Shown piece after piece: positions 10,101-21,902 of a stretch of DNA of 64,000 nucleotides. The stretch's first letter is position 1. Each line of letters begins with the position of its first letter. Made by a program: the position numbers and the translations under genes. The stretch is from the NCBI GenBank assembly GCA_903772945.1, contig CAICTM010000008.1:62001-126000 (forward strand). The letters run 5' to 3'. The notes under the pieces were generated by a model. The model was not told the DNA's origin. It saw nothing but the letters and a program-made list of their open reading frames with translations, and did no database searches. This DNA comes from Seminavis robusta. Its lineage: Eukaryota; Bacillariophyta; Bacillariophyceae; Naviculales; Naviculaceae.

Positions 10101-12591
10101 TACAAGCCCGCCTCCATATCTGCCAACATTCCCCCCCATTGAACTGATATCTGTATCACCATCACAATTGCCGTCAAGGCTAGCTTCAGATTCCCCATCA
10201 AGCTCCCCCACTTCATGTTCAGGAACTCTTGTTGAAACAAGATCAACATACTATGTGTTCTTTGGCAGCGACATCTCTGCATTGAACAATGACACTCTCA
10301 TTGCAGCTTTTGTGAATGGCTTTGCCAATCTACCGCACCCCTGTTCAACGATCCTCAATAGCATCACGGTTGAAAACTGGTTACAAATGACACAAACAGT
10401 GTTGTTTGGTATCAATAGCACCCAAGCTGCTGGTACAAACCTGCTGGATCTCATGGTAGATGCCCCAGCATTTCTTGATGGTTTTAATGGTGCCTTAAGT
10501 GAATCAACTACAGCAACTGCATTTGGAGTGGACACTGTTACATCGTCTCCTTCGGGAAGCCCCACCGTCAGACCGAGTGTTTCCTTTGTTCCCAGCATTA
10601 GCCCCACAACAGCTACACCCACTGAAAGCACCGCTCCTTCTACTCATCCCAGCAAAGGTCCAACTGTGAGTCCCAGCATTGGCCCCACTGAAATTCCTAG
10701 TGCATCCGCGAGACCAAGCACAAATGCTACCAAGAATCCTACCTCAGGAACTCCAACAGTGAATCCAGAAAGCACTTCTTTTCCATCAATGTCCCCTTCT
10801 CGGGTTCCTTCAGTGAATGCCTCTTCAAAGCCCTCTCAACTTCCATCTTCCCCTGCTGGAAACGCTACCAAAAGCCCTTCCATGTCTCCCTCTTTGCCGT
10901 CTTCCCCCTTGGTTATTCCATCTACAATCCCATCTAAAGAGCCATCCAATGACCCCTCCTCAAGTCCAAGTTCTAGCCCCTCATCGATGCCATCAGATTC
11001 GATCTCTCCATCCATAAATCCAAGCACAAGCCCATCAATCAAACCATCTTCAAGGCCAAGCATTAGACCATCAGTAATGCCTTCTACATGGCCATCTGCC
11101 ACACCATCGATGCTCCCTAGTATCAGCCCTTCTGATCTCCCATCCACTCTCCCTACTATGAACCCATCTTCTTTCCCCTCCTTTCAACCAAGCATTAACC
11201 CATCGTCAATGCCCTTTGCCCCTCCTTGCCATCATCAAGCCCATCAATGGTGCCTTCCAGAAGCCCTACTTTTGGACCCACAAGGATGCCAAGTGTCAGT
11301 CCTTCAGATTCTCCATCACAAATCCCTAGTATCAGTCCATCAGATGTGCCTTCCAGCAGGCCTACATTTGGACCCACAAGGATGCCAAGTGTCAGTCCAT
11401 CTGCTGTGCCTACCAGAAGCCCTTCTTTTGCTCCCACGGGTTTCCCAAGTGTCAGTCCATCAGCTGTGCCTACCAGAAGCCCTTCTTTTTCTCCCACAGG
11501 TTTCCCAAGTGTTTCTCCTAGTAGAGTCCCTACAGAAATTCCATCAAAGAGTCTTCCACCAGTCCTTCGATGAGTCCTTCTTCTTTTCCCAGTATGTCAC
11601 CGAGTCTCTCTTCCGTCCCCAGCGCACAGCCATCTTCTAATGTCTTCATCACACTTAGAAGTGACAGCGGTCTTTGCATGAATGTTGACATCGGTAGTGG
11701 TGACAATGCATACATGCAAGCTTGTAACTACAATGCAAATCAACAGTTCCATTATGACTCAAGCACACAAGAAATTCAAGTTTTGTCAGCAGCTGCGGGC
11801 CAGGGCTGCCTCACTTATGACTTCTCTACAGTTAATGTGATGGCAGCATCTTGCAATGGAGGGAACAACCAGAAATGGTACAGGACTAGCAATGGTGAAC
11901 TGAGAACGGAATACAGTGGTTACTGCTTGGATGTATGGTTCGGTGGAGGCAACAATTTGATTATGTAAGTCAAGTTGGACACCATTTCACCTTCAAGATT
12001 CGATATGCACATCATGGTACTAACTGATCCTCCCTCCCATCTTATGATGTAGGCATGGTTGTCACAATGGGAGGAACCAAAAGTTTTCTGTTCCATCGAG
12101 TGTGGGGATAACAGTCAAATCCCCTCCAGAATACTCTGTGATTACACGTTTCACTGACAGCAGTCTTTGTGTCGAGATTGCAAGCGACGGCAATGCCTAC
12201 ATGAATACTTGTGATTATGGATGGAGACAACTATTCAAGTACAACTCTGGGACCCAAGAAATCCAACTATGGAATGCAGGCAGCGGTCAAGATTGTTTGG
12301 ACTATAACACTGGCACTAATAATGTTGCCACAGCCTCATGCAGTAGTGGTAACAACCAGAAATGGTACATGACCACCAAGAATGAAATGAGAACTGAGTT
12401 TGATGGGAATTGCTTTGACTTGAATCTAAGTGACAGCAACAACCTCATCGTGTAAGTGGAAGGACGGACTCTGATTTGGATTGTTGATTGCGCGCTGACA
12501 ATCCTTCTATTTTTGTTGTAGGTTTGGTTGCCACAATGGTAACAACCAGAAGTTTGCTTTCATTTCCAGCTTTGGAATCATCGTAAAGTAA
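7172..12591 (+). CDS. Paralog B: stalked surface protein with two ricin-type lectin modules, three frame breaks
   Basis: ATG at 7172 in context CAACCATGG. Order: polar acidic N-terminus; helix plus Lys/Cys patch (7740-7860); Gly run (7970-8030); Ala/Gly-rich hydrophobic segment (8055-8270); conserved domain (8300-9250) with LFRDIYNEMSGMCLDP, VTTTYWEA, a CNGCPDQEPLF cysteine pair and PTSLECQEILPGL; TPAPT stalk; Cys-pair domain (10190-10545); PS stalk; two QxW-type modules with NNQKWY. Introns: 11965-12052 and 12452-12521, both GT-AG, each just before a GCHNG.NQKF exon. Stop TAA at 12589. Frame breaks: about 8299 (one C lost from what should be CCCC before GATTGTTC); about 11212 (5 extra bases against paralog C); about 11553 (one C lost). 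Repairing these in the mind gives continuous homology with C, so this is either a recent pseudogene or assembly error. The N-terminal helix is the least conserved of the family and lacks the FW.CMQQ text. Confidence 0.75.
11965..12052 (+). other. Intron 1 of paralog B
   Basis: GTAAGT donor and ATGATGTAG acceptor. Splicing joins ATT-AT to G-CAT, giving NNLIMHGCHNG. The matching intron in C is 15019-14932 on the minus strand. Confidence 0.88.
12452..12521 (+). other. Intron 2 of paralog B
   Basis: GTAAGT donor and TTGTTGTAG acceptor. Splicing gives NNLIVFGCHNGNNQKF. The matching intron in C is 14532-14462 on the minus strand. Confidence 0.88.
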
Positions 12592-13282
12592 TTATTGAGC
12601 TTTGATCTTGGTGACAGAGGCCCAAGTTTGCTTTTCATGTGCCACTAAAAGCTGGCCGCTGCACTGAAATTATACTGTTTTTCATAAAGAAGCATATGGC
12701 TTTCTCCAAATGTGGATCCTGCTTCTTTTAATGTGATCTTATACTGTATCCATCCATCCATCCATTCGCTGATGGCGCCAGTCACTAAGAGTCTGCGCTT
12801 GACTGCTCGAGTTGTCATAGAGTGGTCGCTGCGGGGATCGTGTGTGCTGAGGAATGTTCGTGGTGCTGTGGTTCTAGCTAGCTAGACTGGAGCAAGTACG
12901 TCGCTATCCACCCCACTCGCAAAGATGCTGATCGATCCCCGTTGGATCTCATCGTAATCACATGCTGTCTCGAGACCATGTGTTCTGTGCTGCCAAAGTT
13001 ACTCAGGCGATGCATCAAGATGCATCCGCAGAGAAGGAGCCCTTATCCTTTGACCTCATTCGAAGCTTTTGAAACCAAAAGTGAAGATTGAAGAGTAAGA
13101 GAAGTAAACCTTAGTCAAAGCCCTTGACAGCGACCTGACCTCCTTTGCATCTTATAGAGGCAAGCAAGTATACCGGTAGTAGCTACTGGACTGCAAACCA
13201 TACGGTACTACCAAACCATCCATCCATCGAACCTGAGCACCCTGTCTCGTTGCTTGTCGGCTACGTTTGCTTTAGAAAGAAC
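12592..13282. other. Spacer inside the inverted repeat, no gene seen
   Basis: Follows the stop of paralog B. Contains short CCAT runs (ATCCATCCATCCATCC near 12749) and CTAGCTAG words. I see no coding potential. Confidence 0.55.
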
Positions 13283-14049
13283 CATGAACGGCCCACCGAA
13301 AGGAACAAGAGAACCCGACGATCGGTAGTAACGATGCTACCGGAAACGGCTATGATGGCACCGCCAACCAAGAGCGCGCCTCGGCCGTTTTTGGCGGTCA
13401 CTCGGCCCATTGGATCAATGACCAAGACCCTACCGATACCCGAGGTCATCGTCCGAGAGTGCTGCAAGACACTCGACTGCGCTTGCAACAGTCTACAACA
13501 GCCAGATTAGCGGCAGAAGCTCCCAGTGAACCTTTGGGACACGATGATGCAGATTGTGCACGTCCACCGACGACTGCTCCGGAACCAACGACTAGGGAGC
13601 CGAACGGGCGTCGAGATGAATACCATGCTCGTCCACAGCCACGACGATTCCCCAGTTCTGGAAGCAGCGGAAGGGCCGGCGGAGGACTCATGGGCTACTT
13701 GCGTTCCATGTCTTCTCGACGTTTTCTCGTTGGTGCGCTAGCGGATACAGCCACGATTGCCGAAGACGAGCCCCTCGATCAGCCCAATGGGTTCCTCGAC
13801 GAGGCGAACGAAATCAAAACGGCTCTGGACGCACCATACAATGGAAACAACGTAGACGGAAACGCAGAAAAGGAAGTAGAAAACGGATTGGACCGGTCTA
13901 ACAATCACCGCCGTAGACGGCGCAGCTCGTCCAGGGGAATGTCGTCTTCGAGTCGACGCCGCAACCACCGAAGACATAAGCAGTTAACTGGCAATACCAT
14001 GACCATGAACAACTCGTCGCGGATTTCCGATTGGATGTTGCACCGGTGA
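13283..14049 (+). CDS. Hypothetical basic, Arg/Ser-rich protein in the B-C spacer
   Basis: An open frame runs from 13288 to TGA at 14047-14049. It encodes a disordered protein with a basic end (RRRRRSSSRG, RRRNHRRHK). The frame has no early ATG. An ATG at 13283 starts MNGPPKGTREPDDR in another frame that hits TAG, after which the long frame continues as SNDATGNGYDG, suggesting one indel or a missed short intron near 13325. At the 3' end, a one-base change near 14046 would extend the protein as DDDNEDEDHHNHE and so on to about 14205. No family is recognised. It lies alone between the arms of the B/C inverted repeat. It may be a decayed gene. Confidence 0.35.
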
Positions 14050-14391
14050 CGATGACAATGAAGATGAAGACCACCACAACCACGAGCGGGAGCTTTTTTG
14101 CAGGGGAGATTCTTACCGGAACTGCAGAGTTGAAGGAGTTCGACCCCGCGGTAGACTGCTTTCTCTGTTTGCGGGAAGGATACTCTGGCGCTGGCAGTAA
14201 CAAGTCTAGCTAGGCATTTACAGAAGCTCAAGAAGGCATCTCAAATGTAATGGCACGCAAGCATTCTCAGCTCAGATGGAATCATTCAAAAGGTCAGAAC
14301 ATGAAACTTGCCGCCAAACGATGACCAACACATGGCCGGTCCAGTGAACCACCAAGGACTCGGGGAACTGGCATACAATGGCCGAAAAGGC

Positions 14392-17300
14392 CTACTTGAC
14401 GATGATTCCAAAGCTGGAAATGAAAGCAAACTTCTGGTTGTTACCATTGTGGCAACCAAACCTGCAACAAAAATAGAAGGATTGTCAGGGCGAAATCAAC
14501 AGATCCAAATCAGAGTCCGTCCTTCCGCTTACACGATGAGGTTGTTGCTGTCACTTAGATTCAAGTCAAAGCAATTCCCATCAAACTCAGTTCTCATTTC
14601 ATTCTTGGTGGTCATGTACCATTTCTGGTTGTTACCACTACTGCATGAGGCTGTGGCAACATTATTAGTGCCAGTGTTATAGTCCAAACAATCTTGACCG
14701 CTGCCTGCATTCCATAGTTGGATTTCTTGGGTCCCAGAGTTGTACTTGAATAGTTGTCTCCATCCATAATCACAAGTATTCATGTAGGCATTGCCGTCGC
14801 TTGCAATCTCGACACAAAGACTGCTGTCAGTGAAACGTGTAATCACAGAGTATTCTGGAGGGGATTTGACTGTTATCCCCACACTCGATGGAACAGAAAA
14901 CTTTTGGTTCCTCCCATTGTGACAACCATGCCTACATCATAAGATGGGAGGGAGGATCAGTTAGTACCATGATGTGCATATCGAATCTTGAAGGTGAAAT
15001 GGTGTCCAACTTGACTTACATAATCAAATTGTTGCCTCCACCGAACCATACATCCAAGCAGTAACCACTGTATTCCGTTCTCAGTTCACCATTGCTAGTC
15101 CTGTACCATTTCTGGTTGTTCCCTCCATTGCAAGATGCTGCCATCACATTAACTGTAGAGAAGTCATAAGTGAGGCAGCCCTGGCCCGCAGCTGCTGACA
15201 AAACTTGAATTTCTTGTGTGCTTGAGTCATACTGGAACTGTTGATTTGCATTGTAGTTACAAGCTTGCATGTATGCATTGTCACCACTACCGATGTCAAC
15301 ATTCATGCAAAGACCGCTGTCACTTCTAAGTGTGATGAAGACATTAGAAGATGGCTGTGCGCTGGGGACGGAAGAGAGACTCGGTGACATACTGGGAAAA
15401 GAAGAAGGACTCATCGAAGGACTGGTGGAAGGACTCTTTGATGGAATTTCTGTAGGGACTCTACTAGGAGAAACACTTGGGAAACCTGTGGGAGAAAAAG
15501 AAGGGCTTCTGGTAGGCACAGCTGATGGACTGACACTTGGGAAACCCGTGGGAGCAAAAGAAGGGCTTCTGGTAGGCACAGCAGATGGACTGACACTTGG
15601 CATCCTTGTGGGTCCAAATGTAGGCCTGCTGGAAGGCACATCTGATGGACTGATACTAGGGATTTGTGATGGAGAATCTGAAGGACTGACACTTGGCATC
15701 CTTGTGGGTCCAAAAGTAGGGCTTCTGGAAGGCACCATTGATGGGCTTGATGATGGCAAAGCAGAGGGCATTGACGATGGGTTAATGCTTGGTTGAAAGG
15801 AGGGGAAAGAAGATGGGTTCATAGTAGGGAGAGTGGATGGGAGATCAGAAGGGCTGATACTAGGGAGCATCGATGGTGTGGCAGATGACCATGTAGAAGG
15901 CATTACTGATGGTCTAATGCTTGGCCTTGAAGATGGTTTGATTAATGGGCTTGTGCTTGGATTTATGGATGGAGAGATCGAATCTGATGGCATCGATGAG
16001 GGGCTAGAACTTGGACTTAAAGAGGGGTTGATGGATGGATAAGAACTGGGTGTAGTGGATGGAATATTGCTTGGACTCATACTAATCATTACAGAAGGCA
16101 GCTGCGATGGGATAACAGAGGGATAAGGGGACGGCTGCAATGAAGGAGGCGTTGATGGTGTTTTGGAAGCAGAAGGAACAAAAGATGGCTCCTTGGATGG
16201 TACTCCAGATGGTTTGAGTGAAGGAACTGCAGAGTAGGAAGGGAGGAAGGTTGCGGTCACAGTGGGGGCAGCACCAATAGGGTTGTCCGTGGTAGGGGAT
16301 AGGGATGGGCTTCCTGGAGTCACTGTTGGTGTCCCAGTTGTTGGAGTGCCTGTAGTTGGCCTAATGCTGGGTGAGCCTGGAGTCACGGTTGGTAGTGAAC
16401 CAAACGGACTGGCAGTGGTTGGAGCCAGTGAGGGGTTTCCAGGAGTGACTGTTGGAGTTCTTGTGGTGGGGCTGCCAGTAGTTGGGTTGGCGCTGGGTGA
16501 GCCTGGAGGCACAGTGGGGACAGAACCAAGCGGACTGGCTGTGGTGGGTGCAAGGGATGGGCTTCCAGGAGTAACAGTAGGGGTACCAGTTGTGGGACTG
16601 ACAGAAGTTGGACTGACACTGGGTGAGCCTGGAGTCACGGTTGGTTGTGAACCAGCAGGACGTGCTGTGGTTGGAGACAGCGAGGGGTTTCCAGGAGTGA
16701 CTGTTGGAGTTCTTGTAGTGGGGCTTCTAGTGGTTGGATTGGCGCTGGGTGAGCCTGGAGTCACAGTAGGGACATCGCCTGCAGGACTCGCCGTAGTGGG
16801 TGCCAATGAAGGTGTGACGGAAGGGGTGGTGGAAACAGGGTTTGCATTAGTCGGAATGGCACTAGGAGGATTTGGATTCACAGTTGGGGCAGAAGTGGGC
16901 TCTGATGTTGGTTCAGATGTTGGTTCTGCTGTGGGGTTTGGCGTGGGCTCTGATGTTGGGTTGGGTGTTGGCTCTGGAGTAGGGTCTGCTGTGGGGTCTG
17001 GTGTAGGGCTTGGCGTGGGGTTCGGTGTAGGGACATCCGTGGGATTTATTGTGGGGGGAGGAGTGGTTGGGGTTAGGCTAGGAGTGTCTGTAGGGTAGGT
17101 GATGGGATTGCTTGTGGTGGTTGTAGATTGTAACATCACAACTTGTGGGCTAGCTGAACTGCTGGGGGTGAGAGCAGAGGGGCTGGATGGTTCCGAAAGG
17201 GTATTGGATGTGGGTTGTATGGATGGAGCAGGTATGGTAGCTGGATCCTTTGTTGTAGGAGAAGTAATGCCAGAGGTGGGATTGGATAGAATGGTGGGAG

Positions 17301-20300
17301 AGACTGCTGGGGAGACAAAATTGGTGGGATTGGAATTGGGGGCAAGAGTGGGTGGCACAGGGCCTGCGGCCCCCATACTAGGTGGAGGATCTACACTAGG
17401 ATCAAAACTTGGTGATGCATTGTTGCTCGGAACTGCCACTTCTGCTGGTTTCGCTGAGGTAGGGATCGACGTTGTTGGGGTGGTTGTAGTACTTGGTGTT
17501 GGCAATGCAGGGCCAGCTGGTCTAATAGAAGGTCTGGGAGTGTCCTGGTTGGTAGTGCCGCCTGAATTGGTTGGCTTGTTGCCATCGTTGGGTGGCCTGA
17601 CAGCTGCAGGACCAGAAGTTGGTCCAATTATGGCTGCCGCTGTTGGATTAACAAAAGAGGGAAGCTGGGTTGTACTGGGTTTTGGATAACCCTCAATTTC
17701 TCTTTCATTCTCCGCCACTGTTGGATTCTTAGAAGAAACAGACGGTCCCATGGCTGCAGGATTGGGAGCTGTTGGGGTGGAGGGAGCAGACAAATAAGGA
17801 CTATTGAAGGAAGGCTGTTCATTCTGCACGTCGTCAAAGACGGGAGAATCAGAGTTGTTGGGTGTGGACGCTTCTGAGGATACAGACTCCACCAAGGATG
17901 GAGGCAGCATCACTGAAGCTGTACCAAATGATGGAGCAGTTGGAACTGGAGCCATGGTTGGCACATTGGCAGTGGTGTCGCCGTTCTCACTGCCAGGAGG
18001 ACTAGCAATACTGATCCCAATGCCACCTGTTGAACTCTCACTGCCGGGAGGATTTGCAATACTGATCCCAGTGCCACCGGTTGAACTCTCACTGCCAGGA
18101 GGACTAGCAACGCTGATTCCAGTTCCACCGGTTGAACTCTCACTGCCAGCAGAAGGATTGGCAATACTGATGCCAGTTCCACCTGTTGTTGTTGAACCAC
18201 CATCAGATCCCGAAGTGGATGCTTCTAGAAGCAAATCTGGCAACAATCTCTGGCACTCCTCTGTGGATGTTGGGTTGTTGGTACAATCTAGCACAAATTC
18301 CACTGAAACCCCCAAAGCCTCTGCCAGTCCCAAGACAGTGGCACAAAAGCTGGATTCCCCTTGTTCTTCTCCGGCTTGCAGCGCACAATCTTCAATCTCT
18401 GCAAGGCCATTCTTGTCAACAAAAGGTGTCACCAACGTGCCTCCATTATCTTCCACAGCGGTGGATGCATCTTGTATCTGCTCTGTCTCAATCACCAAGA
18501 CTGTGACATTTTCTTGGACCGACCCATCCGCTTGTACCGCTTTGGCTCTCCCTGCCACCACTCGGATCTCTTGCTGGTCATAATCAGTAACGATTGTAAC
18601 ATCTGTATTGAGAATGCCATTGGCCTGTAAGTAGGGTTCAAGATTGTAGCTGAAGGATGCCGCAAACAGAGCAAAGAACTCTCTCAAGTCAAATTCTTGA
18701 AGGAATCTTTGTTGCTGATTGGCTTGTTGTTGTTTTTGTAACTGTCTGGCATTTCGATTCAATGACAGCACCATGTCATCGTCGACATCAAATAGGGGCT
18801 CACGGTCAGGGCATCCTACACACTGGAGCTTGGCTTCCCAGTAGGTGGTAGTAATGGATTGTGCCACTGCCAGATCATAGTCATCTAGCGAATTTGTGTT
18901 GTTGTTGGTGTTGGTTGTGTTGTTGTTGTCAGTAGTCTTATTATTGTTGGAGGCACCAATAAGGTAATAGTCATCATAGATGTTGCTGTAGTTTCCCCAG
19001 TCGGTCTCCCATCGTGTCAGATTGGCAAAATGAAGAATTCTGGACAATGGATCAAGACACATGCCAGATATTTCATTGTAGACATCCCGAAATAGTACTT
19101 CCAGAATGTGTTTGTGATTGAGAAGAGCATGTGGTGGCAATGCTTGAATCTTGAATTCCACAAATCCCATTTTTTCTTCTGCCAAATGAGAATTGGAGCA
19201 GTTGGGTGGCACAAAGCCTGATGGTAGTGGTAGTGTTGCTGGTTCGGTGGATGACGACACGTTTGCAGGTCCACCACTGGTTGTACCCAGAGCCAATCCC
19301 GTGGCGACCACAACGGCCACTCCAGCCACTCCCACCACCGAGGCCGTAGCCACACTGGCTGTCATTCCGGCCGATGTTGCGGCAGCCGTCATGGCCGCAG
19401 TGGTCCCGGCAACCGCCCCACTGGCCGCACTCCCCGCCGCCGCTACCGCCATGGCTGTGGAGGTTGGGGTAGTGTTGTTGTTGTTACTGCTGCCATTCCC
19501 TCCTGATTGCTGTGGTTGTTGAGTCGTCATGTTGTTGTTTGTGGTGGTGTTATTAGTGTCGGCCAACTCCTGTCCCAACTCGTAATCATCATCGACATCG
19601 TGATCGTTTTCATTATCGTCGTCCTTTTTGAATTTGCGACAACACTTGGTAATCCAATTTTTGCATCGATAGAGCAATACGGGTTGACAGCAACTAATGG
19701 ATTCGCAAAGAGTGGCATATCCGACCGAGATATATTTCAGAACTTGCTGCATACACACCCAAAACACGATTCCACTGAGAATGGTCTTTTCCCGATCCTT
19801 GTCCCAATCGATGGTACTGAGACTGTCGAGTTCTGCAGAATCAGAAGCTTGGGAGAGATTGTCGTTTTCTTCTTCTTTTTCTTCTTCACCACCATTTTGA
19901 TCTTGATGAGGTCTTGGTTGAGTGTGCTGACTATTCTGCCACTCTCCTCTCCTGCCTCGATCATGCTGCTGCTGGTCTTCTTCCTCGTTCTCCTCATCCG
20001 AGTCACTACTATCACTATCACTATCACTGTCGCTATCTCGCTCGTGCTTCAATCGATCTTGCCGTTGCTGGAGTTGACTTTGTTGGAGGAGTCGACTGCT
20101 GTACTCCAAGAGACGACTGTGATCTCGGTCACTCGCATCGGTCACAAAGTGGTACGAGTTACTGTCAAGACTGGCTCTGATATTCTGTGCCGTGGTAGTA
20201 GAAGCCGTGTAGAGTGGCTGTTCTTCCAAATCGATTTCTTCATCTTGTCCATTATTCAAATCGACTTCTTCTAATCCTGTCAAATCAATCTCTTCTTCTT

Positions 20301-20418
20301 GATCATCTCCTTGATCATCTCCTTCTACTTGAGGAACAAAGGAGGTGTCCATCCCAGTCACAAAGACTTCCTCTTCCTCCTCCTCTACTGCCGTTTCTTT
20401 GGATCTTCTTGTCCACAT
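14392..20418 (-). CDS. Paralog C: intact stalked surface protein with two ricin-type lectin modules
   Basis: Best reference of the family: exon 1 (20418-15020) encodes about 1,800 residues without interruption, then exons 14931-14533 and 14461-14392. Start chosen at ATG 20418; the open frame extends four codons upstream without ATG. Approximate residues: 1-205 acidic, with DHSRLLEYSSRLLQQ and a DSDSDSD run; 208-240 hydrophobic helix with GIVFWVCMQQ; 240-265 Lys/Cys patch; 320-395 Ala-rich hydrophobic segment; 415-735 conserved domain with LFRDVYNEISGMCLDP, VTTTYWEAKLQCVGCPD and STEECQRLLPDLL; 740-810 GTGISIANP repeats; 810-1670 TPTPNPT, TPGSPS and PSxxPS stalk; then two beta-trefoil modules with NNQKWY. 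It lacks the second Cys-pair (RRLQ) domain of the paralogs. N-glycosylation sequons are frequent in the conserved domain. Membrane anchoring with an external stalk and lectin tip is inferred. Next gene D is co-directional. Confidence 0.88.
14395..16019 (-). repeat. Right arm of long inverted repeat (3' end of paralog C)
   Basis: Reverse complement of 10962-12588, introns included. The spacer between the arms is about 1.8 kb. Identity stops inside the PS-rich stalk upstream and at the stop codon downstream. Confidence 0.93.
16260..16830 (-). repeat. TVTPGSPS minisatellite in paralog C
   Basis: About four to five 126-base units encoding TVTPGSPS.SPTT text. In contrast to A, D and F the frame stays intact through it, and the units differ more from each other. 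Confidence 0.82.
17986..18190 (-). repeat. 51-bp tandem repeat, four copies, in paralog C
   Basis: CTCACTGCC recurs at 17986, 18037, 18088 and 18139, an exact 51-base period. It encodes 17-residue units GSESSTGGTGIS(I/V)A(N/S)PP directly after the conserved domain. I saw this unit only in C. Confidence 0.9.
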
Positions 20419-21902
20419 CCTTCCAGACAACTGCTATCACACAATCGATTGATTGATTGATCGAGGGATGTTGTGGTCGCTAGCTAGCTAGTGTCTTACT
20501 CGAGTATAATGAAAGTGGAGGAGGACGGCCGTTCGCTACTGTAGCTTCCGCAATAAAATAAAGCGTGAATTGCTGCTGTGGGAAGTGGCATCGATCCAGC
20601 CTGATCCGTGTCTGTTACTGAGTGCTCACTCAGTATTACCTTGTGGTAATTATTTTGTAATTATTTTGGTGAGTCATTTCTTTTTGGCCAGGTTGGAAGC
20701 ATTCATTGGAGTTCTCAAAGCTGTGAAAAAGAAACCAACTTCAAGTAGGAACTGTGAACAAATAGAAGTCTTTAAATCCAAGTCCAGGTGAAAGTGTCAA
20801 CTTATTTAAGCAATGTTCAGTACTGGGTGAACACACCGGAAGTGTATGTAGACCAGTCACTTTTAAAAACCGTTTGCTTTAGCGTAGGAGGAAGGAGGCA
20901 AGTGTAACCAGACCCTTTCTAGGGTCAGATTTAGAGTTGAATTCTATTGACTCCCCTTGTTTCGATCGGATTAAGAGCACACGCACGACTGGAAGACGCT
21001 GCTCGTGGGTGATGAATGGATCCCCTTTTAACAATTCCAGAATGCCGGGTCGAATGAGCGGAGCACTAGGAGAACTCAGTACAGCTATTACTACCGTAGT
21101 ACAGGCATGCATACGGTACCATATCCCCACTAATAATAATATTATGCAAGCAACGACCACCTTCGTGGTTCTTGGTGGCACGTACCAGTACATGAGTCCT
21201 GGTGTTGGTCCCCAGTGTTTGTGGCCCTGGATCCACTCAACCTGTAGCTCTAGTAGCTAGACTTTCGCCTTTTCCATTCCCAAGCCTGACTGCTGGTACA
21301 GAACAGGTACTGTAGCCCTCTGCAGCAATAATCAACTACCTTGCTCGGGTGGCACAGAGCTACATGTACTTTGTCACCAATTTTCGATACCAGCTACCGT
21401 ACTCTAGCTAGTAGTGACATTCTATTCATTTTTCTGTGTATGTACTATACAAGGGAGGCCGAGGGGCATCTCATCACTACAGCTAGAAGCGAATGATTCG
21501 ATTCAATCGATTCGATTCAATCGACTCGCTCCATCGTTTTCGTCGGTGCATGGATGCCCGCAATGCAATGCATGTCGCCACGGAACGGACGCGCGCTCTC
21601 TGTGGGCCCGTCTGCAATTTATGATGCGCCGATGCCAACATTGTCGTTTGTCGTCTCTGCATGCATGGATGCTTTGCTCATGGTAGACAAGCAATTCGTC
21701 ATCGCCCTCACCCGACCGAAGAATGCCAGTTAACGTTATCATTCTTGTTCGGGCTGTTTGGTTTGGTAGGTGCTGAATTAAGGGCGTTCATTATTGGGTT
21801 CCAATGCATGGTGGAGTTTCGGTGCTCGCTCGTGGCTGCATGGTTCACGGGGTGGATACCGGTATTGTATCGTCCTTCCTTGCGTCGAGGACAACATTTT
21901 TA
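20419..21902. other. Intergenic region C-D, no supported gene
   Basis: Upstream of C and downstream of D. ORFs are below 110 codons and show no protein-like features. A simple TCGATTCAA repeat lies at 21497-21530, and GCTAGC/CTAG words are frequent. No promoter element can be named. Confidence 0.55.

Larger units (their letters stand above)
10962..12588 (+). repeat. Left arm of long inverted repeat (3' end of paralog B)
   Basis: From AAGTCCAAGTTCTAGCCCC to just before the stop codon this arm matches the reverse complement of 14395-16019 almost base for base, including both introns. The 117-residue frame at 12102-12455 equals the one at 14529-14882 on the other strand. Beyond the stop codons the sequences differ. 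Confidence 0.93.

Noticed and set aside
14529-14882. Independent small gene of 117 codons
   Set aside because: It is exon 2 of C, with clear splice sites on both sides, like its copy in B at 12102-12455.
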